NCBI GenBank assembly: GCA_947443815.1
Contig: CANEXR010000040.1
Coordinates: forward strand, 1-14,466
DNA: 14,466 nt
DNA from: Flavobacteriaceae bacterium
GTDB lineage: Bacteria; Bacteroidota; Bacteroidia; Flavobacteriales; Flavobacteriaceae
Direction: 5' to 3'
The notes under the pieces were generated by a model that saw only the letters and a list, made by a program, of their open reading frames with translations, had not been told where the DNA came from and searched no databases. A program made the translations under genes and the position numbers. Of the stretch, positions 1-6,655 are shown in pieces. How positions within the stretch are numbered: position 1 is the first letter of the stretch; each line of letters opens with the position of its first letter.

Positions 1-359
1 TCGTGTTCAATGATGGTTTCTTGAATATTGCGCATTAATAAACCCGCTTCATCATTAAAATGTATTGGTAAATGAGAGAAAGTCCTATTCAATCTGTAAT
101 CATTCAATGCTTTTGAAGCTACTTCAATAGGGTAAATTAACCTTTTTAATATATAAAGTGTAATCACAGTAGCTGCCAATGTCAGTAGCAATGCAAAAAT
201 AAAAACAAAAGTAGCCGAAATCGATTGTTCCTCATACAAAACATAAAATAATATGCCTATCAAAGGAATGTGAATACCTATAAATGCAACAAAAAGGAAT
301 TTGAAAGCATAGCTTTTGCTCAAGAAAGGAATTTTAGATAATTCTACGTATAATCGCAT
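1..359 (-). CDS. HAMP-type membrane sensor/signalling protein, N-terminal part (partial)
   Basis: The reverse strand reads from an ATG at 359 to the window edge without a stop, giving about 119 residues. The protein starts MRLYVELSKIPFLSKSYAFK. Two hydrophobic segments follow, at roughly residues 19-40 and 46-70, separated by a very short charged turn (YEEQS), so there is almost no extracytoplasmic sensing domain. After the second segment comes a HAMP-like linker: a conserved-type proline in IYPIE, an amphipathic stretch, then NDEAGLL, which fits the DExG motif of HAMP domains. Such an N-terminus is usual for sensor histidine kinases and related signalling proteins. The output domain lies outside the window, so kinase, cyclase or phosphatase cannot be told apart. 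It is transcribed divergently from rlmD. Membrane topology and HAMP are read from the sequence; the signalling role is inferred. Confidence 0.7.
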   Translation of the reverse strand, partial: MRLYVELSKIPFLSKSYAFKFLFVAFIGIHIPLIGILFYVLYEEQSISATFVFIFALLLTLAATVITLYILKRLIYPIEVASKALNDYRLNRTFSHLPIHFNDEAGLLMRNIQETIIEH

Positions 360-485
360 AAACCTACTATTTAATGATAATTTTGAATAGAAAAACTCAA
401 AACATAGCTGTTCGAACCATAAAATTAGCTTTTTAAGTCCGCATAAAATCTAAAATTTAAACAAATTTGATAAAATATTTCTCAA

Positions 486-521
486 TTTGAATTTATAAAA
501 CCATTCAAACCCTTATTTTTG
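486..521 (+). promoter_or_regulatory. Candidate Bacteroidota-type promoter of rlmD
   Basis: A TTTG at 486-489 (-33 type) and a TATTTTTG at 514-521 match the -33/-7 consensus of Bacteroidota sigma factor (TTTG and TAnnTTTG). The 24-bp spacer is at or just above the usual upper limit. The -7 element ends only 4 bp before the rlmD ATG at 526, so transcription would begin on or next to the start codon. Confidence 0.55.
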
Positions 522-525
522 CGCT

Positions 526-1938
526 ATGGCAAAGAAAAATACAGACAAAGTTGTCTTTCATCAAATAAAAGTCCTTGATGCTGGTGCAAAAGGCGTATCG
601 GTTGCAAAAGCTCCTGACGGTAAAGTAGTGTTTATCCCCAATGTAGTTCCGGGTGATGTAGTAGATGTACAAACTTTCAAAAAACGCAAAGCCTATTACG
701 AAGGGAAAGCAGTAAAATTTCATGAATTTTCAGAACACCGAATCGAACCTATTTGCGACCATTTTGGAGTTTGCGGAGGTTGTAAATGGCAAAATATGAA
801 ATACAGCCAGCAGTTGTATTACAAACAAAACGAAGTCAAAAACCACTTGCAACGCATCGGAAAAATAGAGCTTCCCGAATTCGAACCTATTTTAGGCTCC
901 GAAAAACAGTTTTTTTATAGAAATAAAATGGAATTTTCGTTTTCTAACAGCCGTTGGCTAACCGAAGATGAAATTGGTAGCACCGAAGATTTAGGAAATA
1001 GAAATGCGCTAGGCTTTCATATTCCAAAAATGTGGGATAAAATTCTAGACATTAATAAATGCCATTTGCAAGAAGATCCTTCTAATGCAATCCGAAATGA
1101 GATTAGAGCTTTTGCAAATCAAAACAATCTAACATTTTTTAATCCAAGAGCGCACGAAGGATTGCTAAGAACCTTGATGATTCGAACCGCTTCTACAGGA
1201 GAAATTATGGTTTTAATTCAGTTTTTCGAAAATGATAAAGCCAATAGAGAGTTGCTTTTAGATCATATCTATGCCAAATTTCCTCAAATAACCTCTTTGC
1301 AATATGTAGTTAATAATAAAGCAAACGATACTTTATATGATACCAACATCAAATTATACAAAGGAAGAGATTATATTTTAGAAGAAATGGAAGGGTTAAA
1401 ATTTAGCATTAATGCCAAATCATTTTACCAGACCAATTCAGATCAAGCGTATGAACTTTATAAAATTACACGTGATTTTGCGGGTTTAACTGGAAACGAA
1501 ACGGTTTATGATTTATATACAGGAACGGGTACTATAGCCCAATTTGTTTCCAAAAATGCTAAAAAAGTTATTGGAGTAGAAAGTGTTCCTGAAGCAATTA
1601 ACGATGCCAAAGCCAATGCTGAACGAAATAATATTACCAATTGCGAGTTTTATGTTGGTGATATGAAAGTTGTTTTCAATGAAAGTTTTATTGCACAACA
1701 CGGAAAACCTGATGTAATCATCACCGACCCACCAAGAGATGGAATGCATGCAGCTGTAATTGAACAAATTATGAAAATTGCCCCTGAAAAAGTGGTCTAT
1801 GTAAGTTGTAATTCAGCCACACAAGCCCGTGATTTAGCTTTAATGGATGAAAAATATAAAGTGACTCGTGTCCGACCAGTTGATATGTTTCCACAAACAC
1901 ATCATGTTGAAAACGTAGTGCTTTTAGAAAGACGATAA
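526..1938 (+). CDS. rlmD: 23S rRNA (uracil(1939)-C(5))-methyltransferase RlmD (RumA)
   Basis: This cytoplasmic enzyme makes 5-methyluridine at U1939 of 23S rRNA with S-adenosylmethionine as donor. The 470-residue protein has a TRAM-like N-terminal RNA-binding domain (about 8-65). Next is the [4Fe-4S] cysteine pattern C-x5-C-x2-C at C77, C83 and C86, with the fourth cysteine near 179 (DINKCHLQ). SAM-binding motif I is VYDLYTGTGTIAQF near 327-340. TDPPRDGMH lies near 400, the catalytic nucleophile cysteine is in VSCNSAT near 427, and the general-base glutamate is in HHVENVVLLE near the C-terminus. E. coli RlmD has SCNPAT at the nucleophile; the proline is serine here. Length and motif order match the family. 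No other methionine occurs near the N-terminus, so the ATG at 526 is the only plausible start, although it lies very close to a -7 promoter element. Two small exported-protein genes follow on the same strand. Confidence 0.96.
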   Translation: MAKKNTDKVVFHQIKVLDAGAKGVSVAKAPDGKVVFIPNVVPGDVVDVQTFKKRKAYYEGKAVKFHEFSEHRIEPICDHFGVCGGCKWQNMKYSQQLYYKQNEVKNHLQRIGKIELPEFEPILGSEKQFFYRNKMEFSFSNSRWLTEDEIGSTEDLGNRNALGFHIPKMWDKILDINKCHLQEDPSNAIRNEIRAFANQNNLTFFNPRAHEGLLRTLMIRTASTGEIMVLIQFFENDKANRELLLDHIYAKFPQITSLQYVVNNKANDTLYDTNIKLYKGRDYILEEMEGLKFSINAKSFYQTNSDQAYELYKITRDFAGLTGNETVYDLYTGTGTIAQFVSKNAKKVIGVESVPEAINDAKANAERNNITNCEFYVGDMKVVFNESFIAQHGKPDVIITDPPRDGMHAAVIEQIMKIAPEKVVYVSCNSATQARDLALMDEKYKVTRVRPVDMFPQTHHVENVVLLERR

Positions 1939-2016
1939 GTAGATGATGTGCGTATTCCATTGAAAAATTGGCATGCCACTGAAACACTATTCTCTATAAT
2001 CAAAAACAAATAATAC

Positions 2017-2556
2017 ATGAAAAAAATAGTTTTATTGGTATTGCTCGTTGTTTTTTCTTTCTCCAGTTGCGAGAAAGATGATATTTGTGATGCCAATACA
2101 CCAACTACTCCTAGATTAGTACTCGGTTTTTATGATATTAATAATCCTAGTGTTGCAAAAAATGTGGCCAAACTAAAAGTTGTTGGAGACGGAATGACCG
2201 AAGGAATTGTTTTTAATGAAAATGCCATAGGAGAAGCAAAATATCAAACCAGCGGTAATAGCATTTCTATTCCTCTAAAAACAGATAAGGAAACAACAAA
2301 ATATACGTTTACCTATAATTCAGGAAACGCAAATCCAGCAATAATATTTGTAGATGAAGTAACCATCAATTATTCCCGAAATACCGTTTATGTATCTAGA
2401 GCTTGCGGTTATAAAACAATTTTCACGCTGAATCCTACAAATGCAATAATCCATACCGCAATTCCTAGTACAAATGATACCTGGATGCGTTATATTTCTG
2501 TTGAAAAAACTAACATAGAAAACGAAAATGAAACACACCTTAAAATATTCTTTTAG
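2017..2556 (+). CDS. DUF6452-type lipoprotein
   Basis: This is a 179-residue exported protein of unknown function. The start MKKIVLLVLLVVFSFSSC is a type II signal peptide: two lysines, a hydrophobic core, and a lipobox ending in Cys18, so the mature protein should be lipid-anchored in the envelope. Two further cysteines occur, C24 and one in RACGYKTIF near residue 130; the latter sits in a motif I associate with the DUF6452 family of Flavobacteria. The rest looks beta-rich and hydrophilic. It starts 78 nt after rlmD, with no recognisable -7 element in that gap, so read-through from rlmD is likely. Its last 29 nt overlap the next gene. The family name is from memory; the lipoprotein nature is read directly. 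Confidence 0.78.
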   Translation: MKKIVLLVLLVVFSFSSCEKDDICDANTPTTPRLVLGFYDINNPSVAKNVAKLKVVGDGMTEGIVFNENAIGEAKYQTSGNSISIPLKTDKETTKYTFTYNSGNANPAIIFVDEVTINYSRNTVYVSRACGYKTIFTLNPTNAIIHTAIPSTNDTWMRYISVEKTNIENENETHLKIFF

Positions 2557-3367
2557 TTTTTTTCTCCTTTTGCAGTTTTTTGTAGCTCAAGCACAAGAAA
2601 CCACTACAAAAAAACCAGAAACAAATCCAACAAGAAGCACAGAACAACTACTTCCAGAACCTCCAAAACAAGTAACTAAAAAGCTTCCTTTGGAGAAAAA
2701 AACCGACAGTATAGCACCCAAAACTGACCGCTACGGATTGCGTTTAGGAGTTGATCTGTTTAAATTGACTCGTGTATTATATGACACTAATTACAAGGGA
2801 ATTGAATTTACAGGTGATTATCGTTTGACAAAAAAATATTATTTGGCTGCCGAAATAGGAAGTGAAGAAAAAACCACCGATGATGACCGATTGAATTCAA
2901 GCGCCAAAGGCACCTATCTAAAAGCTGGTTTTGACTATAATGCTTATCAAAACTGGTTGGACATGGAGAATATGATTACTATAGGAATGCGTTATGGCGC
3001 CAGTACTTTTAGTCAACAATTGAACAGTTATAAAATTTACAATCCGAATCCGTATTGGGGAGAAGTCCCTGCTATTCCTTCAGGAGAAAAATTCAGTGGA
3101 TTAACTGCCAGTTGGATTGAAGTAGTTACAGGAGTAAAAGCCAAAGTTTTTAATAATGTATTTATTGGTTTTGGTTTGCAACTAAAAATGTTGATTACCA
3201 ATAAACAGCCTGATAATTTTGAAAACTTATACATTCCTGGTTTCAACAAAACCTATAATGGTAATTTTGGTGTTGGTTTTAATTATACGGTTTCCTATTT
3301 TATTCCTTTTTACAAAAAAAAGACAAAACCCGCTGAAGTCCCGAACAAAACAACTAAGAAAAAATAA
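2528..3367 (+). CDS. DUF6048-type exported protein, probable outer-membrane beta-barrel
   Basis: This 279-residue protein has a signal peptide (hydrophobic core SFFLLLQFFV and an AQA cleavage site near residue 22). A low-complexity Lys/Thr/Pro linker follows (about 23-68), then a domain rich in alternating aromatic and polar strands (about 70-265) typical of small outer-membrane barrels. Strand-like segments include YYLAAEIGSE, GTYLKAGFDYNAY, MITIGMRYGAS and GFGLQLKM. It ends in a lysine-rich tail. I recognise it as the DUF6048 type that accompanies DUF6452 proteins in Flavobacteria; no biochemical function is known to me. The ATG at 2528 lies 29 nt inside the upstream gene, so the two are likely translationally coupled and may act together in the envelope. 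A strong hairpin terminator begins 2 nt after the stop codon. Confidence 0.8.
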   Translation: MKHTLKYSFSFFLLLQFFVAQAQETTTKKPETNPTRSTEQLLPEPPKQVTKKLPLEKKTDSIAPKTDRYGLRLGVDLFKLTRVLYDTNYKGIEFTGDYRLTKKYYLAAEIGSEEKTTDDDRLNSSAKGTYLKAGFDYNAYQNWLDMENMITIGMRYGASTFSQQLNSYKIYNPNPYWGEVPAIPSGEKFSGLTASWIEVVTGVKAKVFNNVFIGFGLQLKMLITNKQPDNFENLYIPGFNKTYNGNFGVGFNYTVSYFIPFYKKKTKPAEVPNKTTKKK

Positions 3368-3368
3368 A

Positions 3369-3415
3369 CCACTAATTCACTGATTTTTAAACCTATAAAA
3401 TCAGTGCATTAGTGG
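3369..3415. terminator. Bidirectional hairpin terminator between convergent genes
   Basis: The arm CCACTAATTCACTGATTTT (3369-3387) pairs with 3397-3415 at 18 of 19 positions (a single T-C mismatch), closing a 9-nt loop. It sits between the ends of two convergent genes. A T-rich run follows on the plus strand (TATTATTTTG), and on the minus strand the hairpin is followed by TTTATTTTTTC, so it can terminate from both sides. Confidence 0.85.
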
Positions 3416-3442
3416 CTATTATTTTGAAAATAATGATAACTC

Positions 3443-3679
3443 TTATCCAATCTCTTTAATTCCTTTTATAAAAATCCATTTCATAAATAGTTTCTCTCCC
3501 TCTTTGGTCTTTACCGCCTGAAATTTTGGTGACAAAAGCGTCCCAATTACAAAAGCAGTTAATGGTATATAAAAACCTGTTAAATTAGTATAATGCGCTA
3601 CCAAATAACGAAAAGATAAAAATAAAATTGTAAAACAACCGAGTTGGTACAGAAAAGCGCGTATTTGTAATTTTGTCAT
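3443..3679 (-). CDS. Small two-helix membrane protein, unknown function
   Basis: This is a 78-residue protein that I cannot assign to a named family. It begins MTKLQIRAFLYQ and has two hydrophobic segments, about residues 10-30 and 33-50 (GFYIPLTAFVIGTLLSP), followed by a basic cytoplasmic-type tail (KTKEGEKLFMKW...). It has no signal peptidase site, so it is probably an inner-membrane protein. It lies 80 nt downstream of the RlmL-like gene on the same strand, but a small hairpin with a T-run between them suggests partly separate transcription. The ATG at 3679 is the only good start. The gene is supported by its hydrophobicity pattern, its coding-like composition, and the strong terminator beyond its stop. 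Confidence 0.7.
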   Translation of the reverse strand: MTKLQIRAFLYQLGCFTILFLSFRYLVAHYTNLTGFYIPLTAFVIGTLLSPKFQAVKTKEGEKLFMKWIFIKGIKEIG

Positions 3680-3701
3680 TTTCTAAAAAAATTTAAGTTT
3701 T

Positions 3702-3722
3702 AAAAATCCTTACTATTAAGGA
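3702..3722 (-). terminator. Candidate terminator after the rlmL-like gene
   Basis: On the minus strand, a perfect 6-bp stem TCCTTA/TAAGGA (3722-3717 and 3712-3707) with a 4-nt loop is followed by five Ts (3706-3702). The stem is short and AT-rich, so termination may be partial. Confidence 0.4.
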
Positions 3723-3759
3723 AAATGTATTTATGAAAATTGGTGGTTTAACATTCTAA

Positions 3760-4941
3760 TTACGCACCTCTTTGATCCGAATCTTGAAACTGAAACTTAG
3801 TTCTCTTACTGCCTTCATACATTTCGTATTTCACCAAACGGGCTTCTAAACTAGCATTAAAAAGTTTTATTTTTCGGGAAGGTTTTAATCCCACATATTT
3901 TAATGCTTCTAAATTAGCAGTAATGAACCAAGCATTTGTTCCTGGGTAATTTTTCTTCAAAGTATCCCCAATATTTTTATAAAACTCCTCCATGTGTATA
4001 TCCAAACGTTCATCATAAGGCGGATTAAAAACTAGGTGCAGTTTACCCTGAGTCGTTTTTTCTGTATCAAAAAAGTTTTTTTCTTCAATAACAATATACT
4101 CGTCTAAATTGGCATTTTTGATATTATCTTTTGCTTTTTGAACCGCACTTGGTGCTTTATCAAAACCTTTTATAGTATAATGAAACTCACGTACCCTTTT
4201 TAACAAACTCTCCGTAATGTTATTAAATAAATCATAATCCCAATCGTTCCATTTCTCAAAAGCAAATTCTTTTCGGTTAATATTGGCAGGGATATTACAA
4301 GCAATCATCGCTGCTTCGGCAAGAAATGTTCCTGAACCGCACATTGGGTCCAAGAAATCGCCTTGACCATCCCAACCAGAAAGCAATAAAATTCCAGCAG
4401 CTAGCACTTCATTTATAGGGGCAATATTTGTGGCTGTTCGATACCCACGTTGGTTTAACGAATTTCCAGAAGTATCTAAAGCCACCGAAACTTGGTCTTT
4501 GTCAATGTGAATGTTGATTCTCAAATCAGGATGCACTTTATCAACACTCGGACGCTGACCGGTTCGTTCTCTAAACTGATCGACAATGGCATCTTTACAT
4601 TTTTGGGAAACAAATTCCGAATGATTAAAATACTCCGAATGCACCGTGGCATCAATTACAATAGTCTGATTGGCATTAACGTATTTAGACCAATTTACAC
4701 CTGAAATCCCTTTATACAAAGCCTGTTCATTAGTAGCTCTAAAAGAATAAATAGGTTTTAAGATTTTCAAAGCCGTACGCAAAGCCAAATTTGCTTTATA
4801 CATAAACCCTTTATCGCCTTTAAAACTAACCATTCTTACTCCTTGCTCAACCTCTTGCGCACCCAACATTTGCAACTCTTTTGCTAGTATTTCTTCAAAA
4901 CCAAAAAAGGTTTTGGCAATCATTTTATAATTATTTTCCAT
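3760..4941 (-). CDS. rlmL: THUMP-domain class I SAM-dependent RNA methyltransferase (RlmL-like)
   Basis: This is a COG0116-type enzyme, related to the RlmL half of E. coli RlmKL that makes N2-methylguanosine at position 2445 of 23S rRNA. With the start at 4941 the protein has 393 residues. It has an N-terminal ferredoxin-like/THUMP region (about 5-158) ending in QRGYRT, SAM motif I FLDPMCGSGTFLAEAAM (196-212), the acidic strand-2 motif GFDKAP (259-264), and catalytic motif IV NPPY (306-309). Motif IV is followed by Asp where the family normally has Gly (NPPYGERL in E. coli; NPPYDERL here). It is a stand-alone enzyme without the RlmK half, as usual in this phylum. An upstream in-frame TTG at 4965 lies inside the -7 promoter element, so the ATG at 4941 (MENNYKM) is preferred. 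The exact modified base is inferred from homology. Confidence 0.9.
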   Translation of the reverse strand: MENNYKMIAKTFFGFEEILAKELQMLGAQEVEQGVRMVSFKGDKGFMYKANLALRTALKILKPIYSFRATNEQALYKGISGVNWSKYVNANQTIVIDATVHSEYFNHSEFVSQKCKDAIVDQFRERTGQRPSVDKVHPDLRINIHIDKDQVSVALDTSGNSLNQRGYRTATNIAPINEVLAAGILLLSGWDGQGDFLDPMCGSGTFLAEAAMIACNIPANINRKEFAFEKWNDWDYDLFNNITESLLKRVREFHYTIKGFDKAPSAVQKAKDNIKNANLDEYIVIEEKNFFDTEKTTQGKLHLVFNPPYDERLDIHMEEFYKNIGDTLKKNYPGTNAWFITANLEALKYVGLKPSRKIKLFNASLEARLVKYEMYEGSKRTKFQFQDSDQRGA

Positions 4942-4962
4942 TGTAAAATCAAGTATTCGTTG

Positions 4963-4970
4963 CAAAAATA
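4963..4970 (-). promoter_or_regulatory. -7 element of the rlmL-like gene
   Basis: The minus strand reads TATTTTTG, a perfect TAnnTTTG match, 21 bp upstream of the ATG at 4941. This predicts a leader of about 15 nt and rules out the in-frame TTG at 4965 as the start, because that codon is part of the promoter element. No clear -33 TTTG is seen. Confidence 0.55.
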
Positions 4971-4973
4971 CAC

Positions 4974-4981
4974 TAAATTTG
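4974..4981 (+). promoter_or_regulatory. -7 element of the SAM methyltransferase gene
   Basis: TAAATTTG is a perfect TAnnTTTG match, 29 bp upstream of the ATG at 5011. It is back to back with the opposite-strand -7 element at 4963-4970, leaving 3 bp between them. The -33 region is not recognisable. Confidence 0.5.
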
Positions 4982-5010
4982 CGGTACTTGAATTAATTGA
5001 AAACGAATAA

Positions 5011-5775
5011 ATGCTGAATTCCGAAAATCAAAAAACCGAAAATCAAAAAGCAACAACCACAAATTGGTTTACTTCTTGGTTTGACACCCCCTATTATCAC
5101 ATCCTATATAAAGACAGAAATTACAGGGAAGCGCAAATTTTTATGGATAATCTCACGCATTACCTCAATCTTCCTGAAAAAGCAAAAGTATTGGATTTGG
5201 CCTGTGGCAAAGGGCGTCATTCCATCTATTTAAATCAATTAGGGTTCCAAGTAATTGGCGCTGATTTATCCGAAAATAGCATTGCCGAAGCCAGCAAAAA
5301 CAGTAATGAAACCTTGCATTTTCAAGTTCACGACATGCGGGAGACTTTCGAAGATAAATTTGATGCCATTTTTAATCTATTCACCAGTTTTGGGTATTTC
5401 GAAAACGACGAAGACAACCTTACCACATTGAAAGCAATAAAAGCAAGTTTAACTGAATATGGTTTTGCAGTAATTGATTTTATGAATGTCAACCAAGTCC
5501 TAGCCACCTTAGTGCCCGAAGAAACTAAAACAGTAGACGGAATCGAATTTTTTATCAAACGCTATCTAAAAGACGGCCACATTCATAAAGAAATAGATTT
5601 TGAAGACAAAGGTCAAAAATTTCATTTCACCGAAAAAGTAAAAGCCTTAACACTCCACGATTTTGAAGTGTTAATGGAAGAAGCTGGGATTTTCTTATTG
5701 GATGTTTTTGGGGATTATAAATTAAAAAAATTCCATAAAACCGATAGCGAACGATTAATCATGATATTCAAATAG
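5011..5775 (+). CDS. Class I SAM-dependent methyltransferase, substrate unknown
   Basis: This is a 254-residue cytoplasmic protein with a Rossmann-type methyltransferase core. A Gln/Thr-rich N-terminus (about 1-17) precedes the conserved block NWFTSWFDTPYYHILY (18-33). SAM motif I is VLDLACGKGRHSIYL (60-74), the acidic end of strand 2 is GADLSENS (83-90), and strand 4 is DAIFNLFTSFGYF. The C-terminal part is beta-rich with FGDY and ends in RLIMIFK. The TSFGYF segment and overall length resemble small-molecule methyltransferases of the Methyltransf_25/11 groups, but the substrate cannot be read from the sequence. It is divergent from the RlmL-like gene and is followed, 65 nt later, by a ZIP transporter. 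The first conserved residues begin at NWF, so the exact start among the first codons is uncertain, but 5011 is the only ATG nearby. Confidence 0.88.
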   Translation: MLNSENQKTENQKATTTNWFTSWFDTPYYHILYKDRNYREAQIFMDNLTHYLNLPEKAKVLDLACGKGRHSIYLNQLGFQVIGADLSENSIAEASKNSNETLHFQVHDMRETFEDKFDAIFNLFTSFGYFENDEDNLTTLKAIKASLTEYGFAVIDFMNVNQVLATLVPEETKTVDGIEFFIKRYLKDGHIHKEIDFEDKGQKFHFTEKVKALTLHDFEVLMEEAGIFLLDVFGDYKLKKFHKTDSERLIMIFK

Positions 5776-5823
5776 TCCAGCCCTAAAAAGTTTCCCAATA
5801 CAATAAATAAGCAGTAAAATAAA

Positions 5824-5833
5824 CAAACGTTTG
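5824..5833. promoter_or_regulatory. Perfect 10-bp palindrome upstream of the ZIP gene, overlapping a near -7 element
   Basis: CAAACGTTTG is a perfect palindrome ending 7 bp before the ZIP start codon. Its right half gives AACGTTTG, one base off the TAnnTTTG consensus. It could be a promoter, an operator, or chance in AT-rich DNA. Confidence 0.3.
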
Positions 5834-5840
5834 AACAAAA

Positions 5841-6509
5841 ATGAATTATCTTTTACCCTTACTATCCGTAATTTTAGGCTATATTTTTGCTTTGGTAATC
5901 AAACCAAATGACAAAACCAATCTCAAATTATTATTGGCTTTTAGTGGTTCCTTTTTACTTTCCATAACTGTTATTCATCTGCTTCCAGAAGTATATGAAC
6001 ATGGAAATCACGGAACTGGATTGTTTATTATGCTCGGTATTTTATTCCAAATTATATTAGAATTTTTCTCAAAAGGCGCAGAACACGGACATGTACATGG
6101 ACATAACAAAATCCTTCATATCCCATGGCTTCTCTTCATAAGCCTATGTATTCACGCGTTTTTAGAAGGTTTCCCAGTCAGCCACCATAACGATTTAGCC
6201 ATCGGAATTGCCATTCATCATTTTCCAATTGCCATCATTCTGACCACCTTTTTCGTGAATGCCACATTGGGCAAAAAAGCAATATTTATATTCATGGCAA
6301 CCTTCGCATTAATGACGCCATTGGGAACCATTGTATCCGATTATTTGCCCGTATTGAATGCGTATTATTCCGAAATTACAGCCGTAGTAATTGGGATATT
6401 ATTCCATATTTCATCGACCATTATTTTTGAAACCTCCGAAGGACACAAATTCAATATCGCCAAAGTTTCCATGATTATTTTCGGAATCGCATTGGCTTAT
6501 TTTATATAA
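5841..6509 (+). CDS. ZIP-family metal transporter
   Basis: This 222-residue inner-membrane protein should import zinc or other divalent metals into the cytoplasm. It has about seven to eight hydrophobic segments. The family's metal-site motifs are present: H105-AFLEG with E109 in the fourth helix, and H126-H127-FP in the fifth. An early helix carries HLLPE (46-50). A histidine-rich loop, EHGHVHGH (81-88), lies between the third and fourth helices, as is typical for ZIP proteins and probably used for metal capture or sensing. The length is at the short end of the family (E. coli ZupT is about 257). It follows the SAM methyltransferase gene by 65 nt, with a palindromic near-promoter sequence directly upstream. 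Metal specificity cannot be deduced, and no Zur- or Fur-type site was recognised. Confidence 0.9.
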   Translation: MNYLLPLLSVILGYIFALVIKPNDKTNLKLLLAFSGSFLLSITVIHLLPEVYEHGNHGTGLFIMLGILFQIILEFFSKGAEHGHVHGHNKILHIPWLLFISLCIHAFLEGFPVSHHNDLAIGIAIHHFPIAIILTTFFVNATLGKKAIFIFMATFALMTPLGTIVSDYLPVLNAYYSEITAVVIGILFHISSTIIFETSEGHKFNIAKVSMIIFGIALAYFI

Positions 6510-6601
6510 TTGGGCGTGACCACAAGGGTCGGGCTATACGCTGCAATCTTTTTATTTTTAAAGAAAAAATAAAAAGGATTTCCGCTGCTATCCCTCACGC
6601 A
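6510..6601 (+). ncRNA. Structured intergenic element, candidate Flavo-1-like RNA or dispersed repeat
   Basis: Directly after the ZIP stop codon lies a nested fold. The outer stem is GCGTGA (6514-6519) with TCACGC (6595-6600). A small hairpin GACC/GGTC (6518-6521, 6527-6530) overlaps two bases of it. Next is GGG (6531-6533) with CCC (6592-6594). Two copies of CGCTGC (6539-6544 and 6583-6588) then face each other in an internal loop. The inner stem is AATC/GATT (6545-6548, 6577-6580), extended by 11 further pairs (6549-6559 with 6565-6575) after a bulged G6576, closing a 5-nt loop. The base pairing is read directly. From memory, similar GGGCGT...GGATT...CCC...ACGC sequences recur between genes in Flavobacterium genomes and may be the Flavo-1 RNA or an intergenic repeat; this is unverified. 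GC content is much higher at the conserved ends than in the surroundings. Confidence 0.6.
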
Positions 6602-6616
6602 AAAAAATAAATTCAC

Positions 6617-6636
6617 GGACAATTCGTTTATTGTCC
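6617..6636. promoter_or_regulatory. Hairpin or operator-like inverted repeat just upstream of murQ
   Basis: GGACAAT (6617-6623) and ATTGTCC (6630-6636) are perfect 7-bp inverted repeats with a 6-nt loop, 20 bp before the murQ ATG. A TTTG (6637-6640) follows directly and could be part of a degenerate -7 element. It may be an operator, the leader hairpin of murQ, or an extension of the structured element upstream. No T-run follows, so it is not a typical terminator. Confidence 0.4.
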
Positions 6637-6655
6637 TTTGACAAAAAAAGAAAAA

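Noticed and set aside
1513..1767. An 84-codon minus-strand frame inside rlmD, and similar minus-strand frames inside other genes.
   Set aside because: They lie wholly within strongly supported genes and show no motifs; they are antisense shadows.
4942..4965. An 8-residue N-terminal extension of the RlmL-like protein from a TTG at 4965.
   Set aside because: The TTG is part of the minus-strand -7 element (TATTTTTG), so it would not be in the transcript; MENNYKM at 4941 is a normal ATG start.
6638..6655. A TTG start for murQ adding six residues (MTKKEK).
   Set aside because: It lies in the TTTG next to the inverted repeat, and the ATG at 6656 has an A-rich leader and a standard MurQ N-terminus.
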